DNA of 64,000 nucleotides from Caryophanales bacterium UBA6449. GTDB taxonomy: Bacteria; Bacillota_I; Bacilli_A; RFN20; CAG-288. Shown one piece after another: positions 32,450 through 40,112 of the stretch. Within the stretch, counting starts at the first letter, position 1. Each line of letters starts with the position of its first letter. The notes under the pieces were generated by a model that did no database searches, was not told the DNA's origin, and saw only the letters and a list, made by a program, of their open reading frames with translations. The position numbers were made by a program, and so were the translations under genes. The DNA lies in the NCBI GenBank assembly GCA_002437105.1, contig DJOB01000005.1:75685-139684 (forward strand), written 5' to 3'.

Positions 32450-35161
32450 ATGAAAAGCAAAAACATCCTGCTGATTCTATCTAGTCTTTTTCTTCTTGCC
32501 GGATGCCAAGAAGAAAACCACTCTTCTAGTAACTCTAGTAACCAAGAGGAGAGTTCTTCGAGCCAGATTAGCAGTTCTTCCAGTGAAGTGAGCTCTTCGG
32601 AAGTGAAAAAATCTTTTATTAAAATCAACGAGGTCGAATCGAAAGACGCCAATGGCGGCAATGACTGGGTTGAGATCATCAATATCGGAGATGCCGAAGC
32701 TGATATTTCCGGCTATTTCCTCACCGATGATAAAGGTTTAGAAAGACTTGACGAAAAGAAAACGACCCCCTTGGCTGAAGGGACGAAACTCGCCCCTGGC
32801 AAACTTATGGTTTTGGAGGACACGGTCAATTTCGACTTCGGTTTAGGAAAAGCAGATACCGCGACTCTATATGACTCAAACAAGGAGATAGTCGATTCCT
32901 ATTCCTATACTGCCGAAGCCGCGGGTGATTATTCCCGCCTTCCTGATGGCACGGGGGAATTTGTCGATCATACCCCTTCGAAGGGCATCCTTAACAAAGA
33001 CGCGAAGGAAGATGAACCTGTCGTCGATGAGACTGCGGTTAAGATCAATGAGATAGATTCCGCTCCCGATGATTGGGTGGAGCTTTATAACCCTTCCGAT
33101 AAGGAGATAGATCTCTCCGGCTATGAGATCCGCGATAATTCCGACGATCATCGTTTCCGAATCAAGGACGGGACGAAAATCGGTAAAAAGTCTTTCTTCG
33201 TTGTCGATGGCGACCTGGAAGGCGAAATATACGATGACACCAATAAAAAATATGTCGCTGGCCTCTTCAAAGACTCTTTAGGCTTAGGAAGCGGGGATTC
33301 CTGCCGCCTATATGACAAGGATGGGAAACTCATCGATTCCTATACTTGGAGTGAACATGCTTCCTATGATGGGGATCAAGCTCAAGCCAGCTATGGCAGA
33401 TACCCTGATGGGGAAGGGAATTTCACGCTCACTAAGGAAACTAAAGGCGCCGCTAATGACTGGTATAAGCCCAACATCGTCATCAATGAAGTGGAATCGA
33501 AAGATCCTCAGGATGGCCCGGACTATGTGGAAATCATGAATCTGGGAACGACGGATGTCGATATCTCTGGCTGGTACCTGCTCGATAATGATCCGGTTGG
33601 ACACAGAGCGGAAACGACCCCGCTGAAGGATGGCAGCATCATCAAAGCCGGCTCATTCTTCGTCTTTGAAGGCGATAAAGATTTCACGTTCGGTTTAGGG
33701 AAAGCCGATAGAGCGAGCATATATTCTTCGAGCGGTATCGAGGTGGCCTCCTACGAATGGAGCACCGAAGCCGCGGGCGTGTATGCCAGAATCCCTGATG
33801 GGACTGGGGATTTCCAAGATGTCGCCGAAGGTAGCAAGGGAAGGAGCAATCTAGTAACCAATCCCGCTGTAATAAATGAAGTCGAATCAGATGATCCCAA
33901 TAACGGACCGGATTGGGTGGAGCTGGCGAATCCGACCAATGAGAAGATAGACGTTTCGGGTCTTATCTTGAAAGACTCCAAAGATGACAAGCCCTATACG
34001 ATAAAAGAAGGAACTTCCATTGAGGCAAATGGTTTTCTTCTTCTAAACGACTTGACCTTCGGCTTAGGGAAGGACGATTCCGTGCGGCTCTTTGAGGGCG
34101 ACTTGCTTATCGACTCGACGACCTATAGCGGGCATACTTCTCCCAGCTGGGGAAGATACCCTGATGCCAACGGAAAAGAATTCAGAAGCACCTCGGAAAT
34201 GACCCCGGGGAAAAGAAACAAATTCGCCGGAATCCCCGATCTGATCGATTGGCCGGGGAAAGGAGAGGTTTCCATATTCGATAAGCAACCGACTTTCCTT
34301 GAAGACTCTTCCGGATTGGACTTCGCGGATGGGAAGCTCTATGCCGTGGATAATGGTACGGCGACTTTCTGGGAATTGGATGTCGATAAAGATGATGGCT
34401 CCATGAGCTTTGTCAAAGGATTCGAGAAGGGTAAGAGAGTCCGTTTCCAAAAGGATAAGGATAATGCTGGCGCCAAAGGCCCTGACGCGGAAGGTATCAC
34501 GGTAGATTCGAAGGGAATGGTCTATCTTGCTTCCGAAAGGGATAACTCCGCCAAAGGAGTCAATTACAATACCGTCCTGATGGTGGATCCTTCTAGTGAA
34601 GGAAATGATCTAGTCGCTCAAAAAGAATGGAATCTGACTTCACTTCTCCCCAGTGTCTCGGCGAATATGGGTGTTGAAGCCATCGAATTTGTGGAAGCGG
34701 ACAACGTCTCTTTGATCGATAAGAATACGGGCAGTGCCTTCTCGATGGATAAGTACGATCAGAGCGTGGCTGATGGCGTCTTCTTCGTCGCCCTGGAAGA
34801 CAATGGGCATGTCTATGCGTTCGTACTGAATAATGATGGGTCTGCCGTTCTCATTTCCGATATCGATTCGAAACTCGGCGGGGCGATGGCTTTGGATTTT
34901 GACACCAGCGAAAAGGTTCTGTGGGTGGCCGCAGATAATGGCTATGGTAATCGTTCGGCTAGGATTAAATTGAACGGAACCGACAATCTGGAGATAACTC
35001 ACGTTCTTCCCCCCAGCGGATTAGATGTGAATGGAAACTTCGAAGGCTTTGCGATAGCTGATGCTTCATATGCGATAGATGGTGAACGTCCTGTATATCG
35101 TTTCCAAGATGGCGTCAAAGAAGGCGCCTTGGTAATCGGAAGTCTCGCAACCACAAAATAG
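32450..35161 (+). CDS. Surface lipoprotein with four lamin-tail domains and a phytase/esterase-like C-terminus
   Basis: 903-residue lipoprotein: signal peptide with lipobox LLAGC (Cys ~19), a Ser/Glu linker (~22-53), four lamin-tail-type beta domains (about 57-180, 192-335, 345-470 and 474-595), and a ~300-residue C-terminal part. Each lamin-tail unit opens like INEVESKDANGGNDWVEIIN, has a DISGYxL-type strand and a GLGKADxAxLYD strand. The C-terminal part (DSSGLDFADGKLYAV, GPDAEGITVDSKGMVYLASE) resembles the esterase-like domain of secreted phytases. It likely acts on or binds extracellular polymer or phosphate esters. Codon choice (many AAA, GAA) and the weak ribosome site differ from neighbouring genes. 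Confidence 0.75.
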   Translation: MKSKNILLILSSLFLLAGCQEENHSSSNSSNQEESSSSQISSSSSEVSSSEVKKSFIKINEVESKDANGGNDWVEIINIGDAEADISGYFLTDDKGLERLDEKKTTPLAEGTKLAPGKLMVLEDTVNFDFGLGKADTATLYDSNKEIVDSYSYTAEAAGDYSRLPDGTGEFVDHTPSKGILNKDAKEDEPVVDETAVKINEIDSAPDDWVELYNPSDKEIDLSGYEIRDNSDDHRFRIKDGTKIGKKSFFVVDGDLEGEIYDDTNKKYVAGLFKDSLGLGSGDSCRLYDKDGKLIDSYTWSEHASYDGDQAQASYGRYPDGEGNFTLTKETKGAANDWYKPNIVINEVESKDPQDGPDYVEIMNLGTTDVDISGWYLLDNDPVGHRAETTPLKDGSIIKAGSFFVFEGDKDFTFGLGKADRASIYSSSGIEVASYEWSTEAAGVYARIPDGTGDFQDVAEGSKGRSNLVTNPAVINEVESDDPNNGPDWVELANPTNEKIDVSGLILKDSKDDKPYTIKEGTSIEANGFLLLNDLTFGLGKDDSVRLFEGDLLIDSTTYSGHTSPSWGRYPDANGKEFRSTSEMTPGKRNKFAGIPDLIDWPGKGEVSIFDKQPTFLEDSSGLDFADGKLYAVDNGTATFWELDVDKDDGSMSFVKGFEKGKRVRFQKDKDNAGAKGPDAEGITVDSKGMVYLASERDNSAKGVNYNTVLMVDPSSEGNDLVAQKEWNLTSLLPSVSANMGVEAIEFVEADNVSLIDKNTGSAFSMDKYDQSVADGVFFVALEDNGHVYAFVLNNDGSAVLISDIDSKLGGAMALDFDTSEKVLWVAADNGYGNRSARIKLNGTDNLEITHVLPPSGLDVNGNFEGFAIADASYAIDGERPVYRFQDGVKEGALVIGSLATTK

Positions 35162-35689
35162 ACTGTCGATAAATACTGGATGCCCTATCGATCGTTAGTC
35201 CGCTTCTTTACCTATATATTGCTTATTAAGACATAAAACCTGAAAAGATATCTCTTGGTATTTCTTTGTTTACAGTCTAATTTTCAGCAGAGAATGGATG
35301 GAGATACATCTAAATACTTATTCTCTTTCCAATGAGGTTAAACAGAATCTATAGAAGGGAAAACCTGGTTTTATCCCCCTTAGTTGGTCGCTGTGGAGCT
35401 AGAGAAAAGGGATCTAGCCTCATGCTGTATTGCAAATGAATAAGGAGATATCCTTGGCATCACAAGCGAAAAGGTGAGGAACTGCCTGCTTCACGATCTG
35501 GAGATGGCGGAAGTGGCAACGACCGCACCCACTCCCATCTCCCCTGCCGATAGGAACCACCAGGGAGCAAATGGATAACTAATAAGAATAATTTGGCATA
35601 GGAAATAGATTCTATGGTGTGATGATTACCATAAGTTTAAGTTCTGATATTCAAAGCTATAGAATTTAATCCCCAATTATTTTCGCATA
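35162..35689. other. Non-coding stretch with a possible structured RNA
   Basis: No coding frame is supported. Most of it is AT-rich, but ~35465-35570 is GC-rich and folds well: GGAGATGG (35500-35507) pairs with CCATCTCC (35535-35542), with AGTGG / CCACT inside. It does not match SRP RNA, tmRNA, RNase P RNA or a tRNA that I can recognise. No T-run follows directly. Confidence 0.35.
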
Positions 35690-35716
35690 AAAAGAATCAC
35701 CGATATCTCGGTGATC
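35690..35716 (-). terminator. Terminator downstream of tRNA-Gly
   Basis: On the minus strand, ATCACCG / CGGTGAT stem followed by TTCTTTTT, about 115 bases past the tRNA end. Confidence 0.75.
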
Positions 35717-35831
35717 CTTAGCTCATTGAGCTTTATCTTTGAATCGCGTATCGTGAGTTACTGGTCCGCAGCAGCAGATTCAAGTGAATCTACTATCATG
35801 GAGTATCTCCCGATTGCGACTAAGTTTCAGA

Positions 35832-35905
35832 TGGAGCAGGCGACGAGAATCGAACTCGCATAATCAGCTTGGAAGGCTGAGGTTCTACCACTGAACTACG
35901 CCTGC
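35832..35905 (-). tRNA. tRNA-Gly (anticodon UCC)
   Basis: Full cloverleaf on the minus strand: acceptor GCAGGCG / CGCCTGC, D-arm GTTC / GAAC, anticodon stem TCAGC / GCTGA with loop CTTCCAA (anticodon TCC), T-arm GCGAG-TTCGATT-CTCGT, discriminator T and an encoded CCA. 74 bases including CCA. Confidence 0.96.
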
Positions 35906-35917
35906 AGTGCGGGATAG

Positions 35918-35946
35918 ATACTACACGGAATAGGAAAATAATGCAA
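35918..35946 (-). promoter_or_regulatory. Promoter of tRNA-Gly
   Basis: On the minus strand: -35 TTGCAT, 17-base spacer, -10 TAGTAT, with the -10 ending 13 bases before the mature tRNA 5' end. Confidence 0.65.
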
Positions 35947-36112
35947 GACTTTTCTTGAAGGATAGCACGATTTTCAACTTATATAATAAGGGTAGAAAGA
36001 AGGGATACTCCTGCATGTGATATTTATGATAGGGGGTCCCCTTAGGTGGCAAGGCCTGATCAAACTCTTTGATATGAGAAGATGGAATGGTTTAAATAAT
36101 CTAGAGGAATTA

Positions 36113-36147
36113 AAAAAGCTTTGACCATTCTCGGTCAAAGCTTTTGA
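36113..36147 (-). terminator. Terminator after glpF
   Basis: AAAGCTTTGACC / GGTCAAAGCTTT stem with a T-run on the minus strand side, just past the glpF stop. Confidence 0.88.
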
Positions 36148-36165
36148 ACTCACTGAATCTAGCTA

Positions 36166-36951
36166 TTAAGCGAGTTTAGCGAGCTTGGACTTATTGAAGA
36201 GCTTGTAGAATCCGAAGGCGACCACACCACCCAGAGTAGGTCCAACGATGTAGACCCAGATTTCCTTGATGGGATCGAACTCGCCGACGATCATGGCGGA
36301 GAGCGCAGTTCCTAAGGAACGAGCGGCATTCAGAGATCCACCGGTGAAGTTGAAGAGGACAGCGATGGCGAGCCAGAGGATGAGACCGATCGCCAGTCCA
36401 GAGATCTTGCTGTACTTAGCGTCAGCGCTGATGACCAGGATGAAGTAGACGAACACGGCAGTCACGAGGCACTCGAGAATCAGACCGATAAACTCCGCAC
36501 CGATGAATTCGGCACCGGTGTCGGCTAGAGCGAAAGCCGCCGCGTTTACCGTCGTCGAAGCAACATTTCCGACCATATCCCTGAATATACCGACAGCCAG
36601 CAGACCGGCCAGAGTGGCACCGATCACCTGAGCGATGACGTACAGGGCGAACTCCTTCCAAGTCATCCTCTTATCGAGAGCCATGGCGATGGAGACGGAA
36701 GGATTGAGCTGGCAACCGGATATTCCGCCTATCGCATAGCATAGAGCGGTAACGGTCAAGCCCCAAACCAGGCATATCGCCGTGAGTTTAGCCCAGTTAT
36801 CAGTTGAAGAAGTAGAGTTGAACATAACACCGATGAGGACACCGAAGAAAACTAGTATGAAGGTTCCGAATAGCTCAGCGAGAAGTTTAAACCACAAGGG
36901 TTTCTTCTCTGGCGCAATGGATTTTTGCGTCTCAGGATTTAAATCTGCCAT
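36166..36951 (-). CDS. glpF: MIP-family aquaglyceroporin (GlpF-like)
   Basis: 261-residue channel with six membrane spans, expected to pass glycerol and perhaps water. The first selectivity box is CQLNPSVSIAMA (NPS in place of NPA) and the second LNAARSLGTAL (NAA in place of NPA), so both Asn are kept but the boxes deviate. The Asp after the second box, often seen in glycerol channels (NPARD), is Ser. Divergent transcription from dhaMKL, with a shared intergenic region containing a cre-like site, supports a glycerol/dihydroxyacetone role. RBS AAAGGGGGA precedes the ATG. Confidence 0.85.
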   Translation of the reverse strand: MADLNPETQKSIAPEKKPLWFKLLAELFGTFILVFFGVLIGVMFNSTSSTDNWAKLTAICLVWGLTVTALCYAIGGISGCQLNPSVSIAMALDKRMTWKEFALYVIAQVIGATLAGLLAVGIFRDMVGNVASTTVNAAAFALADTGAEFIGAEFIGLILECLVTAVFVYFILVISADAKYSKISGLAIGLILWLAIAVLFNFTGGSLNAARSLGTALSAMIVGEFDPIKEIWVYIVGPTLGGVVAFGFYKLFNKSKLAKLA

Positions 36952-36990
36952 AATTTCCCCCTTTTTAATCGATTCATCATGGCCGACTTA

Positions 36991-37019
36991 ACTATACAAC
37001 AAAGGCGAAAAAATGAAAC
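36991..37019 (-). promoter_or_regulatory. Promoter of glpF
   Basis: On the minus strand a -10 TATAGT (36991-36996), a 17-base spacer and a weak -35 GTTTCA (37014-37019). The -35 overlaps the cre-like sequence, which would suit repression. Confidence 0.4.
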
Positions 37020-37028
37020 CGCTTTTTT
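37014..37028 (+). promoter_or_regulatory. cre-like site between glpF and dhaM
   Basis: TGAAACCGCTTTTTT, preceded by A, fits WTGNAANCGNWNNCW at 14 of 15 positions. It lies in the ~150-base divergent control region. Confidence 0.4.
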
Positions 37029-37101
37029 AGCTTTCTTGCTGACGCTTATTTATTGCTTTAGAAAGTGCTAACATAGTGGCGCTAAGGGGGCAAATTCAAA
37101 A

Positions 37102-37506
37102 GTGATTAGCGTCTTGCTAGTTTCTCATTCCAAGCAGATAACCGATGGCTTGAAGAGCATGATCGACCAGATGATCAATGGTTCTAAAGCTGTGCGAATC
37201 GTCTCTCTGGGGGGGACGGAGGATGGTGGTCTCGGAACTGATCCGATGAAGATCCTGAATGCCATTAAGGAGAGTGCGGACTCCAAGTGGATTCTGATCT
37301 TCTGCGATATCGGTAGTTCCATCATGTCTACCACCTCTGCGCTGGATCTCTTGGATGATGACGAGCTGAAGGCCAAGGTCAGATGTGTGGATGCACCTTT
37401 GGTTGAGGGAGCGTTTGCAGCTGGCGTTATAGCCACGACTACAGATGATATCAACGACATTATCTCTCAGGTCGATGATGCGAAGACACAGAAGAAGTTT
37501 GACTGA
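37102..37506 (+). CDS. dhaM: Dihydroxyacetone kinase phosphotransfer subunit DhaM (EIIA domain only)
   Basis: 134-residue mannose-type EIIA domain that passes phosphate from the PTS to ADP bound on DhaL. The phosphorylated His is in VSHSKQITDG near residue 9, and GGTEDGGLGTDPMKILNAI matches the DhaM core. There is no fused HPr or EI domain, unlike E. coli DhaM, so general PTS proteins encoded elsewhere must supply phosphate. Translation starts at GTG 37102 with AAGGGGG upstream. Order dhaM-dhaK-dhaL with 21 and 4 bases between genes indicates an operon. Confidence 0.88.
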   Translation: MISVLLVSHSKQITDGLKSMIDQMINGSKAVRIVSLGGTEDGGLGTDPMKILNAIKESADSKWILIFCDIGSSIMSTTSALDLLDDDELKAKVRCVDAPLVEGAFAAGVIATTTDDINDIISQVDDAKTQKKFD

Positions 37507-37527
37507 TCATTTGAAGGGGGAAAGCAA

Positions 37528-38532
37528 ATGAAGAAGATTATCAATGATCCTGCGGATGTCGTCGAGGAGATGATCGAGGGCTTCGTCAAAGCTAACGAGG
37601 GGAAGGTTCACCGGGTCGAGGATTCTCGTGTCGTTGCCCGTGACTATGAGGGAAAGGGCAAGGTTGGACTCGTCTCTGGTGGTGGAAGCGGACATGAGCC
37701 TACCCACGCCGGCTTCGTGGGAAAGGGAATGCTCTCGGCGGCCGTCTACGGTGATGTCTTCACCTCTCCTACTCCCGATCAGATCCTGACCGCGATCCAT
37801 GCGGCAGATAAGGGAGCTGGTGTCTTCCTCGATATCAAGAACTACACGGGCGATGTCATGAATTTCGAGATGGCTCGCGATATGGCTCGCGATGAGGGAA
37901 TCCAGGTCGAGGAGGTCGTCATCGGCGACGATATCGCTGTCGAGAATTCTCTCTACACCGCTGGAAGGCGCGGTGTGGCGGGCACTCTCTTCTTCCACAA
38001 GATCCTGGGTGCGCTGGCGGAAAAGGGCGCCTCTCTCGCGGATGTCCTCGCGGAGTCCAAGAAACTTCAGCCGGAGATCAAGACTATCGGTGTGGCTCTC
38101 TCGGCGGCTACTACTCCTCAGTCGGGGAAGCCTGGCTTCGTCCTCAGCGACGATGAGCTGGAGTACGGTGTGGGAATTCACTCCGAGCCGGGTTATCGGA
38201 GAGAGAAGATGAAGACTTCTAAAGAGATCGCTCACGAGCTCTATTCGAAGATCAAGGCGGAGTTTGGCCTGAAGAAGGGCGACCAGGTGGCCGTCATGGT
38301 CAACGGTATGGGCGCTACTCCTCTGATGGAGCAGTACGTGTTCGCTAACGATGTGTACCAGCTCTTGGCGGCTGACGGTATCGCCGTGAAGAAGTCGCTG
38401 GTGGGTAACTACATGACCTCCATCGATATGGCCGGACTCTCCCTGACCATCTTCAGGCTGTCCGATCCCAAGTGGCTCGGTCTGTTAAACGCTGAGGCTG
38501 ATACTCCAGCTTGGAAGGAATTCAACAAGTAA
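37528..38532 (+). CDS. dhaK: Dihydroxyacetone kinase subunit DhaK
   Basis: 334-residue substrate-binding subunit that holds dihydroxyacetone as a hemiaminal on a histidine. The N-terminal domain has SGGGSGHEPTHAGFVGKGM and GDVFTSPTPDQI; the covalent His is in YGVGIHSEPGYRREK. It works with DhaL and DhaM to make dihydroxyacetone phosphate from PEP. Length is normal. RBS AAGGGGGAAAG precedes the ATG. Confidence 0.96.
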   Translation: MKKIINDPADVVEEMIEGFVKANEGKVHRVEDSRVVARDYEGKGKVGLVSGGGSGHEPTHAGFVGKGMLSAAVYGDVFTSPTPDQILTAIHAADKGAGVFLDIKNYTGDVMNFEMARDMARDEGIQVEEVVIGDDIAVENSLYTAGRRGVAGTLFFHKILGALAEKGASLADVLAESKKLQPEIKTIGVALSAATTPQSGKPGFVLSDDELEYGVGIHSEPGYRREKMKTSKEIAHELYSKIKAEFGLKKGDQVAVMVNGMGATPLMEQYVFANDVYQLLAADGIAVKKSLVGNYMTSIDMAGLSLTIFRLSDPKWLGLLNAEADTPAWKEFNK

Positions 38533-38536
38533 AGAT

Positions 38537-39130
38537 ATGACTTACGACATTAACTTTATCAATAGGTGGTTGAGCAGTTTCAAGGATGTCATCGTCAAGG
38601 AGGAGCATTTCATCTCCGATCTGGATGCCGCTATCGGCGATGCCGATCACGGATTCAACATGGCGAAGGGAATGACCAACTTCGAACTCTCTCTACAGAA
38701 GACTCCGGCCAAGAATCCGGCGGATGCCTTTATGAAGCTCGCGATGGCGATGCTCTCGAAGGTCGGTGGCTCTTCCGGTCCTCTTTACGGCTCGGCCTTC
38801 ATGGCCATGTCTAAAGCTCTCAAGGGCAAGGACGAGTTCACGCTGGCTGATTTCGCTAAGGCGGTCAGCGATGGACTGGTGGCGATCGAGGCGAGAGGCA
38901 GATCCAAAGAGGGTGAGAAGACGATGGATGATGTCTGGGGTCCGGTCTCCAGGGCTCTGACGGCGGGTGCGTTGACGGTCGAGGATGTCGACAAGTTCGT
39001 CAATGCTACCGCTCCGATCAAGGCGACCAAGGGCCGTGCTTCCTATGTCGGTGACCGTTCGATCGGCCACGTCGATCCCGGCTCTTACTCCTCGGGACTG
39101 TTCTTCAAGACCTTCTTGACCACCAAGTAG
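38537..39130 (+). CDS. dhaL: Dihydroxyacetone kinase subunit DhaL
   Basis: 197-residue ADP-binding subunit of the PTS-dependent kinase. The Mg-ADP aspartates appear in DAAIGDADHGFNMAKGM (residues ~27-43), and GGSSGPLYGSAFM and GRASYVGDRSIGHVDPGS are the other conserved blocks. It starts four bases after the dhaK stop and closes the operon, followed by a terminator. Confidence 0.96.
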   Translation: MTYDINFINRWLSSFKDVIVKEEHFISDLDAAIGDADHGFNMAKGMTNFELSLQKTPAKNPADAFMKLAMAMLSKVGGSSGPLYGSAFMAMSKALKGKDEFTLADFAKAVSDGLVAIEARGRSKEGEKTMDDVWGPVSRALTAGALTVEDVDKFVNATAPIKATKGRASYVGDRSIGHVDPGSYSSGLFFKTFLTTK

Positions 39131-39147
39131 TCGGAGATCTCGATTTA

Positions 39148-39183
39148 AAAGGTCATCAGCCTTGCGCTGGTGATCTTTTTTAG
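39148..39183 (+). terminator. Terminator of dhaMKL
   Basis: Stem GGTCATCAGC / GCTGGTGATC (two G-U pairs) followed by a T-run. Confidence 0.88.
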
Positions 39184-39413
39184 TGTTTGATCATTCTTCA
39201 GATAGACTTCTTAAGAATCAACTTATCTATCTAAGTGTCTTAATTTTCACTGGTGAAACGAATATTTTGGGTTCCCTTACCGATGATGGATTTAATGGAC
39301 TGAAGGCTTTAGAGGTAGGAGATCTAATAGGAATGGGTAGATTTGGCTGATTTCTTTAGGATAACGCTCAAAATATAGGTGAGATGCATTTTTTAAACCG
39401 ATCTATAGACACG
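39184..39413. other. Intergenic DNA between dhaL and tRNA-Asp
   Basis: AT-rich spacer with no coding frame, RNA fold or repeat that I can support. Confidence 0.6.
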
Positions 39414-39440
39414 AAAAAAGCATCCTCGCGGATGCTTCTT
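39414..39440 (-). terminator. Terminator after tRNA-Asp
   Basis: Minus strand: AAGCATCC / GGATGCTT stem with a four-base loop followed by T6, just past the tRNA. Confidence 0.92.
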
Positions 39441-39447
39441 TTACAAG

Positions 39448-39524
39448 TGGCGGATCTAGCGGGATTTGAACCCGCGGTCTTCTCCGTGACAGGGAGACAT
39501 GTTAGACCACTACACCATAGATCC
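39448..39524 (-). tRNA. tRNA-Asp (anticodon GUC)
   Basis: Minus-strand cloverleaf: acceptor GGATCTA / TAGATCC, anticodon stem TCTCC / GGAGA with loop CTGTCAC (anticodon GTC), T-arm GCGGG-TTCAAAT-CCCGC, discriminator G and an encoded CCA. 77 bases including CCA. Confidence 0.96.
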
Positions 39525-39559
39525 AAGAACTCGTCGTGCTCATTCCTGAGCGCTCGATA

Positions 39560-39588
39560 ATTAAACCACACAAACTTTTTGATTGCAA
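39560..39588 (-). promoter_or_regulatory. Promoter of tRNA-Asp
   Basis: Minus strand: -35 TTGCAA (39583-39588), 17-base spacer, -10 TTTAAT (39560-39565). The -35 is palindromic and could also serve rpsO. Confidence 0.5.
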
Positions 39589-39611
39589 GTAGTAAATGGA
39601 TGATTTAATAT
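39583..39611 (+). promoter_or_regulatory. Promoter of rpsO
   Basis: -35 TTGCAA (39583-39588), 17-base spacer, -10 TAATAT (39606-39611). It uses the same -35 hexamer as the divergent tRNA-Asp promoter. Confidence 0.45.
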
Positions 39612-39643
39612 CTTTTCTGCCAGGCGGCGCTGCGGTGAACGCA

Positions 39644-39697
39644 TTATCCTCTGTTCCCGCTCTGTCGTTCCGGCTCGGAAGTTATCGAGGAGGATAA
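39644..39697 (+). promoter_or_regulatory. rpsO leader hairpin hiding the ribosome site
   Basis: TTATCCTC (39644-39651) is exactly complementary to GAGGATAA (39690-39697), which contains the end of the GAGGAGGA ribosome site. The enclosed 38 bases include further GC-rich pairing. This is the layout expected for S15 autoregulation, though the bound structure itself is inferred. Confidence 0.45.
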
Positions 39698-39700
39698 GCA

Positions 39701-39964
39701 ATGATTTCCAAAGAGAAGAAGGCTGAGCTGATCAAGGAGTTCGGCACCAGCGAGAAGGACAGCGGAAACACCGCGGTTCAGATCGCTCTGGTCACCGCTG
39801 AGATCAAGGTTCTGACCGATCACCTGATCGCCAACAAGCACGACTATCAAGCTAAGAGGGCTCTCAACATCGATGTCGCTAAGAGAGCGGCTCTGGTCCG
39901 TTACCTTGGCAGGAAGGATCCTGCTAAGCTCGCCGAGATCAAGACCAAGCTCGGACTCAAGTAG
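39701..39964 (+). CDS. rpsO: Ribosomal protein uS15
   Basis: 87-residue small-subunit protein that binds 16S rRNA at the central domain. DSGNTAVQIALVTAEIKVL and DYQAKRALNID correspond to the conserved DTGSPEVQ and DxxSRRGL segments, and RYLGRKDPAKLAEIKTKLGLK is a slight variant of the C-terminus. GAGGAGGA lies eight bases before the ATG. It is monocistronic, divergent from tRNA-Asp and ended by a strong terminator. Confidence 0.96.
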   Translation: MISKEKKAELIKEFGTSEKDSGNTAVQIALVTAEIKVLTDHLIANKHDYQAKRALNIDVAKRAALVRYLGRKDPAKLAEIKTKLGLK

Positions 39965-39992
39965 TCCCGGTCTCAGATCCCTTCGGGATATC

Positions 39993-40032
39993 GAAGGAAG
40001 GGAGCCCCAACCGGCTCCCTTCTTCTTTTTTA
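39993..40032 (+). terminator. Terminator after rpsO
   Basis: AAGGGAGCC / GGCTCCCTT stem with a six-base loop, then TCTTCTTTTTT. Confidence 0.92.
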
Positions 40033-40112
40033 ATGGCTATATTGGTCTATAATTACCAGCGGTTTTGAGCGGGGATTTTAATCTCTATATCCGTTTCAGT
40101 GAGGTGTGATCG

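Noticed and set aside
32522..32610. Ser/Glu codon run as a tandem DNA repeat
   Set aside because: It encodes a low-complexity linker after the lipobox with varied codons, not an exact DNA repeat.
35465..35570. Foldable segment as SRP RNA, 5S rRNA or RNase P RNA
   Set aside because: The conserved SRP tetraloop/asymmetric bulge, 5S loops and RNase P P4 signatures could not be found on either strand.
37063..37071. AAGTGCTAA as a possible CIRCE half upstream of dhaM
   Set aside because: No matching left half lies nine bases upstream, and the gene is not a chaperone.
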